Shown here in pieces: positions 1-9,683 of a stretch of 64,000 nucleotides of DNA. A program made the translations under genes and the position numbers. The DNA comes from Paenibacillus rhizovicinus (lineage in GTDB: Bacteria > Bacillota > Bacilli > Paenibacillales > Paenibacillaceae): positions 2,742,501-2,806,500 of the forward strand of contig NZ_CP048286.1 in NCBI RefSeq assembly GCF_010365285.1. The letters run 5' to 3'. The notes below the pieces were generated by a model that was given only the letters and a program-made list of their open reading frames with translations, was not told where the DNA came from and made no database searches. The first letter of the stretch is position 1, and every line of letters starts with the position of its first letter.

Positions 1-243
1 AGGCTCGTCTTCAACAGAGTAAAGCAAACTTAAAGTTTTATATACATCGCCATAATAAGCATGGATTACCTCATGTTTGTAACCTGTGCAAAGAACCGCA
101 CGACTTATACCGTTACTAATGAGATACTCGAATAAGTAGGTTAGAAAGGGGACTCCCCGAATAGGAGCCATCGGCTTAGGGACGTCAGCTACGACTTCTC
201 TTAATCGTGTCCCGAATCCACCTGCTAGAATAATAGCTTCCAT
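1..243 (-). CDS. hddC: Sugar-phosphate nucleotidyltransferase, HddC-like (partial, 3' end outside window)
   Basis: The visible N-terminal 81 residues open with MEAIILAGGFGTRLREVV, the glycine-rich nucleotide-binding signature of the NTP-transferase (RfbA/HddC) family, followed by VPKPMAPIRGVPFL and a YKHEVIHAYYGD segment typical of heptose/mannose-1-phosphate guanylyltransferase-like enzymes. The ATG at 243-241 has a GGGGGGAGA ribosome site just upstream. It lies 19 bp downstream of the heptose-7-phosphate kinase gene, so I infer it activates D-glycero-D-manno-heptose-1-phosphate to the nucleotide sugar. The gene runs off the left edge, so its C-terminal domain cannot be checked. Another sugar nucleotidyltransferase specificity is possible. 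Confidence 0.8.
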   Translation of the reverse strand, partial: MEAIILAGGFGTRLREVVADVPKPMAPIRGVPFLTYLFEYLISNGISRAVLCTGYKHEVIHAYYGDVYKTLSLLYSVEDEP

Positions 244-262
244 CGTTCTCCCCCCTGGATTT

Positions 263-1288
263 TTAGACACGCCAAGCCTCTGCACCATTCTTGGTGAAAT
301 GGAAATTCATTGTACTTCCATCTTGCTTGTTCAACTGTTCGATTACACGAAGTCTCCGCACAGGATCGACCATGAACATCATAAACCCGCCGCCGCCAGC
401 TCCGGATACCTTGCCAGAGTAAGCCCCAGCTTCGATCGCTATATCGTAAATTTGATCAATGTGAGAATTTGTTATGGATGTTGCCATTCGCTTCTTTGCT
501 TCCCACGACTTACCGAGGTATTGTGCGAAGGTTAAGACATCGCCCTTGAGCACAGCCTCCTTCATCAACAGCGCATCCGCTTTCAGCTCATGCATGGCCT
601 CAATCGATTTAGCGTCTTTCTGCTCAGCACTTTTCACCTGTTCGTCTATGATCTTCGCAGATTCCCGAGATGCCCCTGTGTAATATAGAACAATGGAATG
701 TTCAAGCTCATTCACGATCCATTGTTTTACACGTAGTGGATTTACAATAACTCTCTCTTGATCGTAAAACTCAATAAAGTTAACTCCACCAAATGTAGCA
801 GCATATTGATCTTGGCGACCACCGCTTAATCCTACATCAACACGCTCGATATGATAGGCCAGTTGGGCCATGTCATACTCCCCGAGCGGAAGATTCAACC
901 ATTCGCAATAGGCTTGCAGAATAGCCACCACCATTGTCGAGGAGGAGCCCAATCCAGATCCAGCCGGCGCATCAGAGTACGTTGTCATTTTAAAGGAGAG
1001 CGGCTGGCCTCCATTGTATTCTTTCACGATGCAATTGTAGACACCTTTATGCAAGCTCAAATGGCCATCCAATTCTAGCGTCGATAAAGACTCGCTTTCA
1101 TAGTACTCACCCCGATCAGCTGCGTAGAAAGACAGCTTCTCATCGTTCGTAACTTCAATGGTGCAATAGGCGTACATGTCAATCGTCGCATTAAGTACAT
1201 AACCGCCATACTCATTGCAATAAGGTGATACATCTGTTCCACCGCCACCAAGACCTAATCGCAGCGGAGCTTTAGCTCGTATAATCAT
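263..1288 (-). CDS. hddA: D-glycero-alpha-D-manno-heptose-7-phosphate kinase (GHMP kinase)
   Basis: 341 residues, the normal length for HddA. N-terminal [20 protein letters not shown] is the family start with its Gly-rich turn. The GHMP ATP-binding motif [10 protein letters not shown] is at about residue 109-118 and the C-terminal Gly motif [14 protein letters not shown] near residue 293-306. The enzyme would phosphorylate heptose-7-phosphate at C1 in the cytoplasm on the route to nucleotide-activated D,D-heptose. The ATG at 1288 overlaps the TGA of the upstream glycosyltransferase gene (ATGA), with GGAGGT before it, indicating translational coupling. D,D-heptose is a known S-layer glycan sugar in relatives such as Aneurinibacillus thermoaerophilus. 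No gmhA/gmhB is seen here; they may lie further left. Confidence 0.88.
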   Translation of the reverse strand: MIIRAKAPLRLGLGGGGTDVSPYCNEYGGYVLNATIDMYAYCTIEVTNDEKLSFYAADRGEYYESESLSTLELDGHLSLHKGVYNCIVKEYNGGQPLSFKMTTYSDAPAGSGLGSSSTMVVAILQAYCEWLNLPLGEYDMAQLAYHIERVDVGLSGGRQDQYAATFGGVNFIEFYDQERVIVNPLRVKQWIVNELEHSIVLYYTGASRESAKIIDEQVKSAEQKDAKSIEAMHELKADALLMKEAVLKGDVLTFAQYLGKSWEAKKRMATSITNSHIDQIYDIAIEAGAYSGKVSGAGGGGFMMFMVDPVRRLRVIEQLNKQDGSTMNFHFTKNGAEAWRV

Positions 1289-4200
1289 GAAGTTACCTCC
1301 TGGCGATCTACTGATAAATCTTCTTGAATAGCCTCCATAACACTGGCTTTCGTAAAATATTGCTGCACGTATTGAATAGATTTGCTCGACAAACGCTCAA
1401 GCAGACCGAAGTTATCATAAGCTTCAATCACGCGCTTAGCGAATTCAACCGAACCATTGACTTCAATTAAGCATCCTTCAACTTCCTTTAATCCCTCTGA
1501 ACCTGTAGGAGTCGTCACAATTGGACAACCGTTGAACATCGCTTCAACCACTTTCCCCTTTACCCCTGCACCATAACGTAATGGTACGATAACGATACGG
1601 CAACGCCTGTAATACTCCGCTAATTGTTCGTCTGTAACGTAGCCGGCGATAGAAATTGAAGGAGACTGCAATTGTTTAATTTCATCTGGCGGATTAGATC
1701 CAACGACATGCAGCTTAATCTCAGGGTTCTCTTCTACTATTGTTGGCAGAACTTCTTTTGTGAACCAAAGGACTGCATCCACATTAGGCTTATGACCAAA
1801 CCCGCCAACGAATAGCAAATCTTTCTTCAGGCCAAAATCAACTTTATCCATTTTTTTCGTAGAGTCATAGATATACGCAGGAATCGCCCTTGCTCTTACT
1901 TTCGGGAAAAGTTGCTTAATTTCATCGATTTCAACCTGTGAAGGATAATACGAGATGTCCGACTTATTAAATAACTCAGATTCGAGTGTCTTCCACTCTT
2001 CCGCAGAACGCAGCAATGCAGAATTCCCTGTCAATTCATACTCTCTCATCTCACGCAAAAAGTGCAAATCATGGCCATAGTAAATTACCTTCGATTTTGT
2101 ATACTTTCTGACCTTGTCTATATATTTAATTGAAATATGTGGTCTATTAAGATATGTCACATCGATGTACGAACCATTCCATTCCAACCATTGGTCTATA
2201 TTTCTCGCATGCCAATTTCCATATAGCACTTCGATCCCCATCTGTTGAAGCATTGAGGTGTATGGCTCTTGGCGATAGAAATTATCGCCGAGGAATACGA
2301 TGTTGAAGTCCATGTTACAAAATAGTTGAAGGTACTGGAATACAGTTCGACTTCCTGCATCTTTGTCCATATTAGGTACATAATGATCGATGAAGAGCAT
2401 CGTCTTGCGCCCTTTACTACGATCTCTAGCGTGGAAAACATGTTGGGCGTTCTCTAATTGTTGCTGAAGCTCGACCTTCCATTTATCCACAAACTTCTTC
2501 TTATTCTCGACCTGATAGCTCTTAATCCCGCTGCCTACATCCGTACCATGCGAGATACCTTCAAAGTGCACGACAACCGACTGAGGTTGATACATTACTT
2601 TGTATCCATGTTTACGCACCTCAAAAGCAAGGTCCGAATCTTCAAAGTAAGCCGGAACATATCGCTCGTCGAAGCCCCCGATTCGCCGCCACAACTCCGC
2701 ACGAATCATGATAGCCGCACCAGAGATATAATCAACCTCTTTCACGTAGTTAAATTGCGGCAACTCCGGATCATCGAGACGTCCAAAATTCCAACCTGAA
2801 GCATCATTCCAGATGATGCCGCCCGCTTCCTGCAATCGGCCATCTGGATAAACCAGCTTAGAGCCTACCATTCCAATTGACTCGTCTCGACCGATTAGAT
2901 CGATCAATGTGCTTAACCAGTTTGCCTGGACATTAGTGTCGTTATTCAGGAAGAAAATGTACCTGCCGGTTGCATATTCCGCTGCATTATTGCAATTCAA
3001 CAGAAACCCACGATTCGTACCGTCGCGAACAACTTTGATGTTCTGAACCACTGCGCCAATATTAACCGTATCGTCGGTCGACATATCATCCGCAACAATA
3101 ACCTCATACTCGATTCCGTCAGTGTGTCGCAGAATAGAAGCAAGACAAGCATACGTATAATGCCACTGGTTATATACAGGAATAATAATTGAGACAATTG
3201 GCTTTGTGCTCGTAGGGAAAATAAGCGGTGAAATGTTCACGTCCTGCCGGAACACTTCGATTGGTTGAACAGGTGCCGGTGACTGTCTCTCCAAGTAATT
3301 CTCTACTCGATTCTCTAACAGTCCCGTTCTTTCCGTACGCAGATGATGCACGAACTTTTTTATGTTCGATTTATTTAGATTGCGTATAACCTTTCGGGGT
3401 TGACTCAATAATCTCAGGAACAGTCTACGCTTGCTATTCATCGGCAACAGAGCATCACGCATCTTGTAGTAACTCGTCAATGTTCTCCAACCGTTAGATT
3501 CAAAAATATTGTTTAATCTACGTTCCTGCTGCAAGAGAAGCTCAATATGTCCGTTCAAATTATTAATTTGCGTTTGCCTCAGAATGAGTTGCTCATCTGT
3601 CTGTTGAGTTGCCCCATGAATGGATTCATCTTTGCTCCGAATCGCTTCTTCTTTACTCTGTATAAGTTCTTCTTGTTGCTGAATCGTGAGCTGATAACTC
3701 TGAATCGCTTCTTCTTTATTCTGTATAAGTTCTTCCTGCTGTTGAGTCGCAACTCGATAGTGTTGTATCGTTTCTTCTTTACTCTGTATAAGGTCTTCCT
3801 GCTGCTGAAGCTTATCTTGATAGTCCTGAATCGTTTCTTCTTTACTCTGTATAAGCTCTTCCTGCTGCTGAATCGTGTTCTGATGACTCTGAATAACACC
3901 TTCCATTTGAGCCCGTTCCTGAATACTCTGTTGAATCAGCTGTCGACCTTCTTCTATCTCTTGATCCAATTTTCCAAGATGAATATTTCTTTCTTCAACC
4001 TCATCTTGAAGAGACAACACTCTGCTTACGAGCTTGTGATACTGCACCTCTTGATTGGTCATGAGCGAATGAAGCTTAACGCCCTCTACAGATCGAGCCG
4101 AGCAGACAGCAACAATATACATGCCTTCATTCAGAACAGAACTATCGACATCTAATGAGCGATAGTTGGCAGCACCTTCTCCTGATCCAATGACAGATAC

Positions 4201-4746
4201 AATCTCATTTTTTTGATAAAAAAACTTCACATGACTAAAATACTTTTTGAGAAACACAAAAAATTCATGTTTGTAGAACTCTCTAACATGAAATGGGTTG
4301 TGATGTGCAGGAACATCCGTATACCAGTGCTTATCTGGTGTGGAAATTACCAGCAGACCATCATCCTTAAGCACTCGCTTAATTTCGTGTAGAAACTTAT
4401 GCTGTGCTGTTTCATCAATATGCTCGATTGTTTCGAACGATACTACGACATCAATCGATTGTCCGCCTATTCCTTCCAGTTCTTCCACCGAGCCCTGCCT
4501 GAATTCCAAGTTACTTGCCGAATAGGTCAGTTCAGCGTTTGTAATCGCTTCAATACTAATGTCGATTCCGTATACATGGGTTGCGCGCTGCGCCAGGATC
4601 CGCGCTCCGTAGCCCTCACCACATGCAGCATCCAGCACGATCTTATCAAGCACGAGCGGCTCTACGGACAGATAACGTTGCCTATGTTCAACCTCTAATT
4701 GTTTATTCGTTGCATTCGGCATGAACCGCTCGCCGGTAAATTGCAT
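1285..4746 (-). CDS. Trifunctional fusion: SAM methyltransferase, coiled coil, GT2 and GT4 glycosyltransferases
   Basis: 1153 residues with at least four parts. Residues about 1-215 form a class I SAM methyltransferase ([16 protein letters not shown] motif [12 protein letters not shown]). Residues about 240-400 are a Gln/Glu-rich coiled coil built on a 21-residue repeat. Residues about 515-745 are a GT2 domain ([29 protein letters not shown]). Residues about 780-1140 are a GT4-like domain ([35 protein letters not shown]). It probably extends and methylates or caps a surface glycan on the inner membrane face. It sits 12 bp after the Wzt gene; methylation of the glycan end commonly signals chain termination to a Wzt carbohydrate-binding domain, so the pairing makes sense. 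Exact sugar specificity is unknown. Confidence 0.85.
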   Translation of the reverse strand: MQFTGERFMPNATNKQLEVEHRQRYLSVEPLVLDKIVLDAACGEGYGARILAQRATHVYGIDISIEAITNAELTYSASNLEFRQGSVEELEGIGGQSIDVVVSFETIEHIDETAQHKFLHEIKRVLKDDGLLVISTPDKHWYTDVPAHHNPFHVREFYKHEFFVFLKKYFSHVKFFYQKNEIVSVIGSGEGAANYRSLDVDSSVLNEGMYIVAVCSARSVEGVKLHSLMTNQEVQYHKLVSRVLSLQDEVEERNIHLGKLDQEIEEGRQLIQQSIQERAQMEGVIQSHQNTIQQQEELIQSKEETIQDYQDKLQQQEDLIQSKEETIQHYRVATQQQEELIQNKEEAIQSYQLTIQQQEELIQSKEEAIRSKDESIHGATQQTDEQLILRQTQINNLNGHIELLLQQERRLNNIFESNGWRTLTSYYKMRDALLPMNSKRRLFLRLLSQPRKVIRNLNKSNIKKFVHHLRTERTGLLENRVENYLERQSPAPVQPIEVFRQDVNISPLIFPTSTKPIVSIIIPVYNQWHYTYACLASILRHTDGIEYEVIVADDMSTDDTVNIGAVVQNIKVVRDGTNRGFLLNCNNAAEYATGRYIFFLNNDTNVQANWLSTLIDLIGRDESIGMVGSKLVYPDGRLQEAGGIIWNDASGWNFGRLDDPELPQFNYVKEVDYISGAAIMIRAELWRRIGGFDERYVPAYFEDSDLAFEVRKHGYKVMYQPQSVVVHFEGISHGTDVGSGIKSYQVENKKKFVDKWKVELQQQLENAQHVFHARDRSKGRKTMLFIDHYVPNMDKDAGSRTVFQYLQLFCNMDFNIVFLGDNFYRQEPYTSMLQQMGIEVLYGNWHARNIDQWLEWNGSYIDVTYLNRPHISIKYIDKVRKYTKSKVIYYGHDLHFLREMREYELTGNSALLRSAEEWKTLESELFNKSDISYYPSQVEIDEIKQLFPKVRARAIPAYIYDSTKKMDKVDFGLKKDLLFVGGFGHKPNVDAVLWFTKEVLPTIVEENPEIKLHVVGSNPPDEIKQLQSPSISIAGYVTDEQLAEYYRRCRIVIVPLRYGAGVKGKVVEAMFNGCPIVTTPTGSEGLKEVEGCLIEVNGSVEFAKRVIEAYDNFGLLERLSSKSIQYVQQYFTKASVMEAIQEDLSVDRQEVTS
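3638..3890 (-). repeat. Four 63-bp repeats encoding a coiled-coil rod
   Basis: Inside the fusion glycosyltransferase gene, a 63-bp unit (21 residues, core [15 protein letters not shown]) recurs about four times with moderate divergence. The 21-residue period (three heptads) fits a continuous coiled coil separating the methyltransferase from the glycosyltransferases, like the molecular ruler between catalytic domains of polysaccharide chain-length regulators such as WbdD. The ruler role is inference. Confidence 0.8.
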
Positions 4747-4758
4747 TGCAATGCCACC

Positions 4759-6039
4759 TCATTGAATTTGATTGAACTCTACGTGATCAAGTACGAGCAG
4801 TCCTTGTAGAGCATTCTTTCGGTTCGATAACACTTGAAAAACAAAAGCATCATGTACCCAACTGTGCTGCGTATGTTCCTCCAATGTACCGGAAGCAATC
4901 GCAGGAGAAATTGTGTAAGTTCCTTTATTGAGATGCGGGAGATCAAAAGAAAAGCTATAGCTTGCCGTTTGCTCCACATCTAGCTCCGCAACCTCTGAAT
5001 AGCTAGTCTCGCTATTGCATTCAGCAACAATATTACCCAGTCGATCCTTAATGCTAAGGCCAATAATAGGATTCTCGATCTGCTCATTCGCAGCAACTTT
5101 GATGATGACCCTCACAGCCTGAGCTGGATAGAACAATGCCGTTTTTTCATTCGTCACCGCGTCCAACATCGTTATCCCCGTAATACGAGCCTTGTTATCT
5201 CCAAGCACATCAAGATTCGCGGGAATAGCATCAATGTCATCCTGAGCAATAGCCGGCGTAGCTTCCTTGTTAGTAGTTGCTGCGATTGACGATTTTGTAA
5301 TCCGAGAGCCCATCATGAAAGCTTGATATCGCTTGGCCAACTCCGAAGGAAGTCCGTCTTCCAGTAGCTCACCTTCGTTAATCCAGATTGCTCTATCGCA
5401 ATAATTAGTAATCGTTGCCATATCATGCGAAACGAATAACACCGTCTTGCTCTGTTTCATTTCTTCGATCTTACGGAAGCACTTCTGTTGAAATCGCATG
5501 TCACCTACACTTAACGCCTCATCCACAATGAGAATATCGGGCTCTACGTTAATCGCAACAGCGAACGCTAGCCGCACGAACATTCCGCTCGAATAAATCT
5601 TCACAGGCTGATGAATGAAGTCCCCAATGTCAGCGAATGACAATATGTTGTCCAGCTTCTCATCCATCTGTGCTCTCGAGAAACCACTAATTGTGCCGTT
5701 CAGATATATATTTTCCAAGCCCGTGTATTCTGCATTAAATCCTGCTCCTAGCTCAAGCAAGGCAGATATCGAACCATTCACTTTCATATTACCGCTTGTT
5801 GGTGTCAATACTCCCGTAATCATCTTTAGTAACGTTGATTTGCCAGAACCATTCTTACCGATTATTCCTACAGTCTCATTTGGCGCAATCGAGAAGCTCA
5901 CGTCTCGAATAGCATGAAAATCCTTATGAAACTTTCGTCCAAAGGGGAGAATCGCTTCTTTCAGACGATCCGTTGGCTTGTCATACAACTTATATATTTT
6001 CGATATATGATCTAACGAAATCGATGGCTGGGTACTCAT
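4759..6039 (-). CDS. wzt: Polysaccharide ABC exporter ATPase with C-terminal glycan-recognition domain (Wzt/TagH-like)
   Basis: 426 residues. The nucleotide-binding domain occupies about residues 1-250: Walker A GIIGKNGSGKST, signature YSSGMFVRLAFAVAI, Walker B ILIVDEALSVGD, switch His in LFVSHD. Residues about 270-420 form a beta-rich Wzt_C-type extension (YPAQAVRVIIKV; GLSIKDRLGNIV), which in Escherichia coli O8/O9a Wzt binds the modified end of the finished glycan. It pairs with the permease gene 12 bp upstream to export a lipid-linked glycan across the membrane. The C-terminal extension argues for S-layer or O-antigen-type glycan export rather than simple teichoic acid export (TagH). Confidence 0.9.
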   Translation of the reverse strand: MSTQPSISLDHISKIYKLYDKPTDRLKEAILPFGRKFHKDFHAIRDVSFSIAPNETVGIIGKNGSGKSTLLKMITGVLTPTSGNMKVNGSISALLELGAGFNAEYTGLENIYLNGTISGFSRAQMDEKLDNILSFADIGDFIHQPVKIYSSGMFVRLAFAVAINVEPDILIVDEALSVGDMRFQQKCFRKIEEMKQSKTVLFVSHDMATITNYCDRAIWINEGELLEDGLPSELAKRYQAFMMGSRITKSSIAATTNKEATPAIAQDDIDAIPANLDVLGDNKARITGITMLDAVTNEKTALFYPAQAVRVIIKVAANEQIENPIIGLSIKDRLGNIVAECNSETSYSEVAELDVEQTASYSFSFDLPHLNKGTYTISPAIASGTLEEHTQHSWVHDAFVFQVLSNRKNALQGLLVLDHVEFNQIQ

Positions 6040-6051
6040 ATCAACATCCCC

Positions 6052-6846
6052 TTATAATACATCTGCGAAGTGCGGACGCAATTTCTTGAATACAATCGTA
6101 CCCACTCCTAACAGAACAAATGTAGACAACCAGAAATTAAGAGTAAGCATTGGATGTTCCCAGAACCATACATGATATATGAACGTATCGCGGTAGCCCT
6201 CGACTAAGTAATAAGCGGGGTTCAATTTCATAATGAAATGAAATTTGTCTGGGACAGTGTCTAGAGAGTAAAAAATCGGAACTAACCAAAAACCAAATTG
6301 GATGAACATACCTACCAACTGTCCAATATCTTTAAGAAAAATGTTTAACGAAGAAGTGATCCAAGTGACACCGAGAGTAAACAATAAAATACATGGGAGA
6401 TAATACAATATCTGCAGATAGTACAATGTCGGATTATACCCATAAATAAGAAACATCAAAATTAAAAACAATATAAAAAAGATATGTACAAACAACGCTG
6501 AGTATATCTTGACAATCGGGAGCACACTGACCCGAAACACGACTTTCTTTACAAGATAACTGTTTTCAATAATCGCATTTGTTCCATATGCTATACTATC
6601 TGATATGAAAAACCACGGAATCATTGCAGACGCAAGCCACAGAATAAAGGGGAAGTTATCTACTGGCATATTCTTAAAGCCTACCTGAAACACAAACCAG
6701 AAAATCAACACTTGAATCGTCGGTTGTATGAAACCCCAAACAACACCAAGAAATGATCCAAGATATCTCGTCTTGAAATCTTTCTTTGCAAGCTCCATAA
6801 TGAAACGCTGGTTAGTCAAAAAATCCTTAATAAATCCGGTTACCAT
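6052..6846 (-). CDS. wzm: Polysaccharide ABC exporter permease (Wzm/TagG-like)
   Basis: 264 residues with six predicted membrane segments of the ABC-2 type (for example LIFWFVFQVGF, ILYYLPCILLFTLGVTWI, LSTFVLLGVGTIVF) and the family hallmark LNPAYYLVEGYRD. It exports glycan together with the downstream Wzt. I place the start at ATG 6846, because AAGGAG lies 8 nt before it; the in-frame TTG at 6852 is only 2 nt from that site. It is the first gene of the leftward glycan operon, preceded by an extended -10 promoter. Confidence 0.9.
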   Translation of the reverse strand: MVTGFIKDFLTNQRFIMELAKKDFKTRYLGSFLGVVWGFIQPTIQVLIFWFVFQVGFKNMPVDNFPFILWLASAMIPWFFISDSIAYGTNAIIENSYLVKKVVFRVSVLPIVKIYSALFVHIFFILFLILMFLIYGYNPTLYYLQILYYLPCILLFTLGVTWITSSLNIFLKDIGQLVGMFIQFGFWLVPIFYSLDTVPDKFHFIMKLNPAYYLVEGYRDTFIYHVWFWEHPMLTLNFWLSTFVLLGVGTIVFKKLRPHFADVL

Positions 6847-6885
6847 GGGCAATACTCCTTAAACCATTGTTCAGAACTTCCTAAC

Positions 6886-6894
6886 ATTATACCA
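6886..6894 (-). promoter_or_regulatory. Extended -10 promoter of the leftward glycan operon
   Basis: On the minus strand the bases read TGGTATAAT, a perfect TATAAT with the TGn extension, about 40 bp upstream of the wzm start codon. No strong -35 hexamer is seen at 17 bp, which is common for extended -10 promoters. Confidence 0.55.
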
Positions 6895-7016
6895 GCTTCG
6901 ACAAAATTAAACACTATTCTTAAGTCAAATACTTTTCATATGGAGAGAAATTATGTCTCTACTTATCTTTCCAGAACATGATAAATTTCAATGGTCGTCT
7001 ATCACGCTCTTCCTTT

Positions 7017-7033
7017 GTATAGCATTGCTATAC
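7017..7033. promoter_or_regulatory. 17-bp palindrome in the divergent wzm/ligase intergenic region
   Basis: GTATAGC-ATT-GCTATAC is a perfect 7-bp inverted repeat with a 3-nt centre, about 70 bp upstream of the TTG start of the O-antigen ligase-family gene. It overlaps the place where its promoter would be expected, so an operator is plausible; no regulator is identified. Confidence 0.35.
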
Positions 7034-7102
7034 ATTATTTGTTAGAATATTACCTACATACTTTAAGAGGAACGAGATCACTTAAACAAAGGAGCACTAC
7101 AA

Positions 7103-9547
7103 TTGAAAACGAAAGATTTGTCGAATTCAAAAAAAAAGATCGTTTCAGATATATCTCTTCTGGAATGGTTCATACTAGCCGCCGTAGTCCTATTCTTATT
7201 TATATTCCCGTTCCAAATCGCTCTCTTCAATGGTTTCTCATTTAGTTTTGAAGCTCCACTTCTCGAATCGTTTGTATATGCTTTCGTGCTCCTGCTTGTC
7301 ATAGGGATCAGATTGTTGAAAACGTGGGAAATTACAGACTATCGGACATTACTTTCTGTACTTGTGTTCCTTCTTCCGATCATGTATTTCATTCCCTATT
7401 GGAACGCGGTTTCGGTACATAGTGCCAAGATTATGCTGCTTCTTGAATTTATGTTAGCTGTCTTCTTCTTAGTCGGTATGTATTTCGCAGAGAAAAACCT
7501 GCATGGCAAGATCATTGAGCTGACCTTACAACTTTCCGGGTACATGATTGTCATTTATGGATTAATGAATTTGTTCGGACAGGCTACTTCCCCCCAAGCT
7601 TTGTGGTTATCCAGTACAGGCTATCGACTCACTTCTGTTTTCCAGTACCCTAACTCATATGCGGCTTTATTAACTGCTCTATTCTTGGCAGGCGTTTTCT
7701 CAGCTGTAAATGCAACTAAATGGTACTGGAGAGCTTTGCATCTTTTCATGCTTGTCCCAATATGGATTTCATTCATGCTTACCTACTCCCGGGCAGCTCT
7801 CGTCTTTATTCCTATTCTCGTCCTAATCATTCTCCTTTTCCTTCGACCAGGAAAACAATTAAGATACTTAATATACATGCTCATAGCAATCGTTTCATCA
7901 TTTGCAATCCTGGGTAAAATCACAATGGTATCCAACAGTATTTCCAGCATCCTACAACCTGCATCAGGCCACAATAATACGCTTTCCTTCTGGAACCATC
8001 TCCCGTTTGAAGGATGGGGGCTCCTAATTGGCGTATCTGTTCTCCTTACTGCAGTTAGCACTCTTATTCATTCTAAACTGTCGGATTGGCTTGATGACAA
8101 AACCACTAAACTTAATAATACGAAATGGTCACATGTTGCCATTCCTGCTCTCTTCGTAATCATTGGAGCGTTGGCTGCCGCACTTGTCCTTTCAAGCAGC
8201 AGCGTCAGGAGCTTGCTACCCGACAATATCGCATCCCGGCTTGATAGCATCAACTTGGAACAAAATAGCGTGCTTGAACGTGAAACTTTTTATAAAGATG
8301 CTATAAAAGCCGCTGCAGATTACCCTCTATTCGGCGCAGGAGGCGGAGCTTGGTCGGTAATATACGAGAAATATCAAAATAACCCATACACAAGCAGACA
8401 GGCGCACAGCTTCTTTTTGCAAACACTCGTTGAAACCGGCTGGCTAGGTCTTATCGTTCTAATCGCTTTTCTTGCAGCAGTCTACGCCCTATTCATACGG
8501 GCATACATTAAGAATCCTAGTCAACGAAGCAATCAATTTGTATTTTTCATCGTATCGCTATCTATTCTTGTTCACAGTTCGTTAGATTTCGACATGAGCT
8601 ACGGCTATCTTGCCGTAATTGTTTTTCTCTGTTTGGGGGCGATGCTCGCTCCGGCGCAAGGGGAGTTGAAAATCCTTGTATTCGAGCGATATAAACATAT
8701 GAAGTGGCGCTTCCTTTATCCCGTTTCAATTTCAATGCTAGCTATTATATTAATCATCTGGTCCTATCGCGAATATAGCGCAAATCTGAATTATCAGCAT
8801 GCCGTAGATCTTGCAACTAACGAGAATAAGCCTTTAAGTGAACTGCTTCCATATATCGACCGAGCTATTAAAATAGCTCCGGATGATCCCGACTACACGT
8901 TAAGAAAAATGGATTGGATGCAGCAGGCATTTGATTCCACGCATGATGCCTCATATAGGCAGGAATATAATCGATTGCTAAATCAACTGCAACCTTTTGA
9001 ACCCTATAATCGTTCATTAATGTTGTACACCTATCGTTACTTAAAAGACGAGGGACAATATGACAAAGTATTGCAAAAATTGGACGAGAGCGTTAAAGAT
9101 TTCCCATGGGATATGAATTTTTACGAAGCGGCAATAATGGAATACTATTTAGCCGGTCAACGAGTGTTAACTACTGATTCTCAACAATCAAATAATGAAT
9201 GGAACCGATCTTTGGGGCTGTATAATGAAGTGGTTCATCGGATGGAGCTCCTAAAGTCACTTCCAGCCGAACAATTGCAAGGCCGCGAATTCGATGTATC
9301 TCAACTGATGAGACAGGCGATTGGTCAAATTTATTTCTATAATAAAAACTATCAAGAAGCGATCAATCTCTTGAAAATCGATATTACCGGCGACATGAAT
9401 GATCCAGGAATAAGAATAAACACACGCTATTATCTTGCATCATTGAACGCTATTGGACAAAGCGATGATGAATTATTCAAAAAATTAGTTAGTGCGGACC
9501 CAAATGAAGCAAATCTCCTGAATGATATAAATAAAAAAATTCAATAG
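7103..9547 (+). CDS. O-antigen ligase/polymerase family membrane protein with TPR tail (WsfB-like candidate O-oligosaccharyltransferase)
   Basis: 814 residues starting at TTG 7103, chosen because AAAGGAG lies 8 nt before it. About a dozen membrane segments fill residues 20-560. The Wzy_C/O-antigen ligase signature region is near residues 380-450 (ERETFYKDAIKAA; GAGGGAWSVIYEKYQ; AHSFFLQTLVETGWLG). The C-terminal 220 residues are soluble and helical with TPR-like spacing. In Paenibacillus alvei and Geobacillus stearothermophilus, a protein of this family (WsfB) transfers the finished glycan to the S-layer protein; the neighbouring SLH gene makes that role plausible here. A Wzy-type polymerase is the alternative. 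Confidence 0.8.
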   Translation: MKTKDLSNSKKKIVSDISLLEWFILAAVVLFLFIFPFQIALFNGFSFSFEAPLLESFVYAFVLLLVIGIRLLKTWEITDYRTLLSVLVFLLPIMYFIPYWNAVSVHSAKIMLLLEFMLAVFFLVGMYFAEKNLHGKIIELTLQLSGYMIVIYGLMNLFGQATSPQALWLSSTGYRLTSVFQYPNSYAALLTALFLAGVFSAVNATKWYWRALHLFMLVPIWISFMLTYSRAALVFIPILVLIILLFLRPGKQLRYLIYMLIAIVSSFAILGKITMVSNSISSILQPASGHNNTLSFWNHLPFEGWGLLIGVSVLLTAVSTLIHSKLSDWLDDKTTKLNNTKWSHVAIPALFVIIGALAAALVLSSSSVRSLLPDNIASRLDSINLEQNSVLERETFYKDAIKAAADYPLFGAGGGAWSVIYEKYQNNPYTSRQAHSFFLQTLVETGWLGLIVLIAFLAAVYALFIRAYIKNPSQRSNQFVFFIVSLSILVHSSLDFDMSYGYLAVIVFLCLGAMLAPAQGELKILVFERYKHMKWRFLYPVSISMLAIILIIWSYREYSANLNYQHAVDLATNENKPLSELLPYIDRAIKIAPDDPDYTLRKMDWMQQAFDSTHDASYRQEYNRLLNQLQPFEPYNRSLMLYTYRYLKDEGQYDKVLQKLDESVKDFPWDMNFYEAAIMEYYLAGQRVLTTDSQQSNNEWNRSLGLYNEVVHRMELLKSLPAEQLQGREFDVSQLMRQAIGQIYFYNKNYQEAINLLKIDITGDMNDPGIRINTRYYLASLNAIGQSDDELFKKLVSADPNEANLLNDINKKIQ

Positions 9548-9601
9548 ATAGCTACATTCTCATATTTTTATGATAAATCTACTAATTTCCAATATAGGGG
9601 C

Positions 9602-9630
9602 TTTCTTTCCTAGCATGACTAGTATATAAT
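9602..9630 (+). promoter_or_regulatory. Candidate promoter of the SLH protein gene
   Basis: A perfect TATAAT at 9625-9630 lies about 54 bp upstream of the SLH protein ATG. The hexamer 17 bp before it (TTTCTT) is a poor -35, so the -10 is the main support. Confidence 0.4.
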
Positions 9631-9683
9631 GGGGATTCGACAGGTAATGTCTTATTTTGTCGCGAAAGGAGGTGAAATACAAA

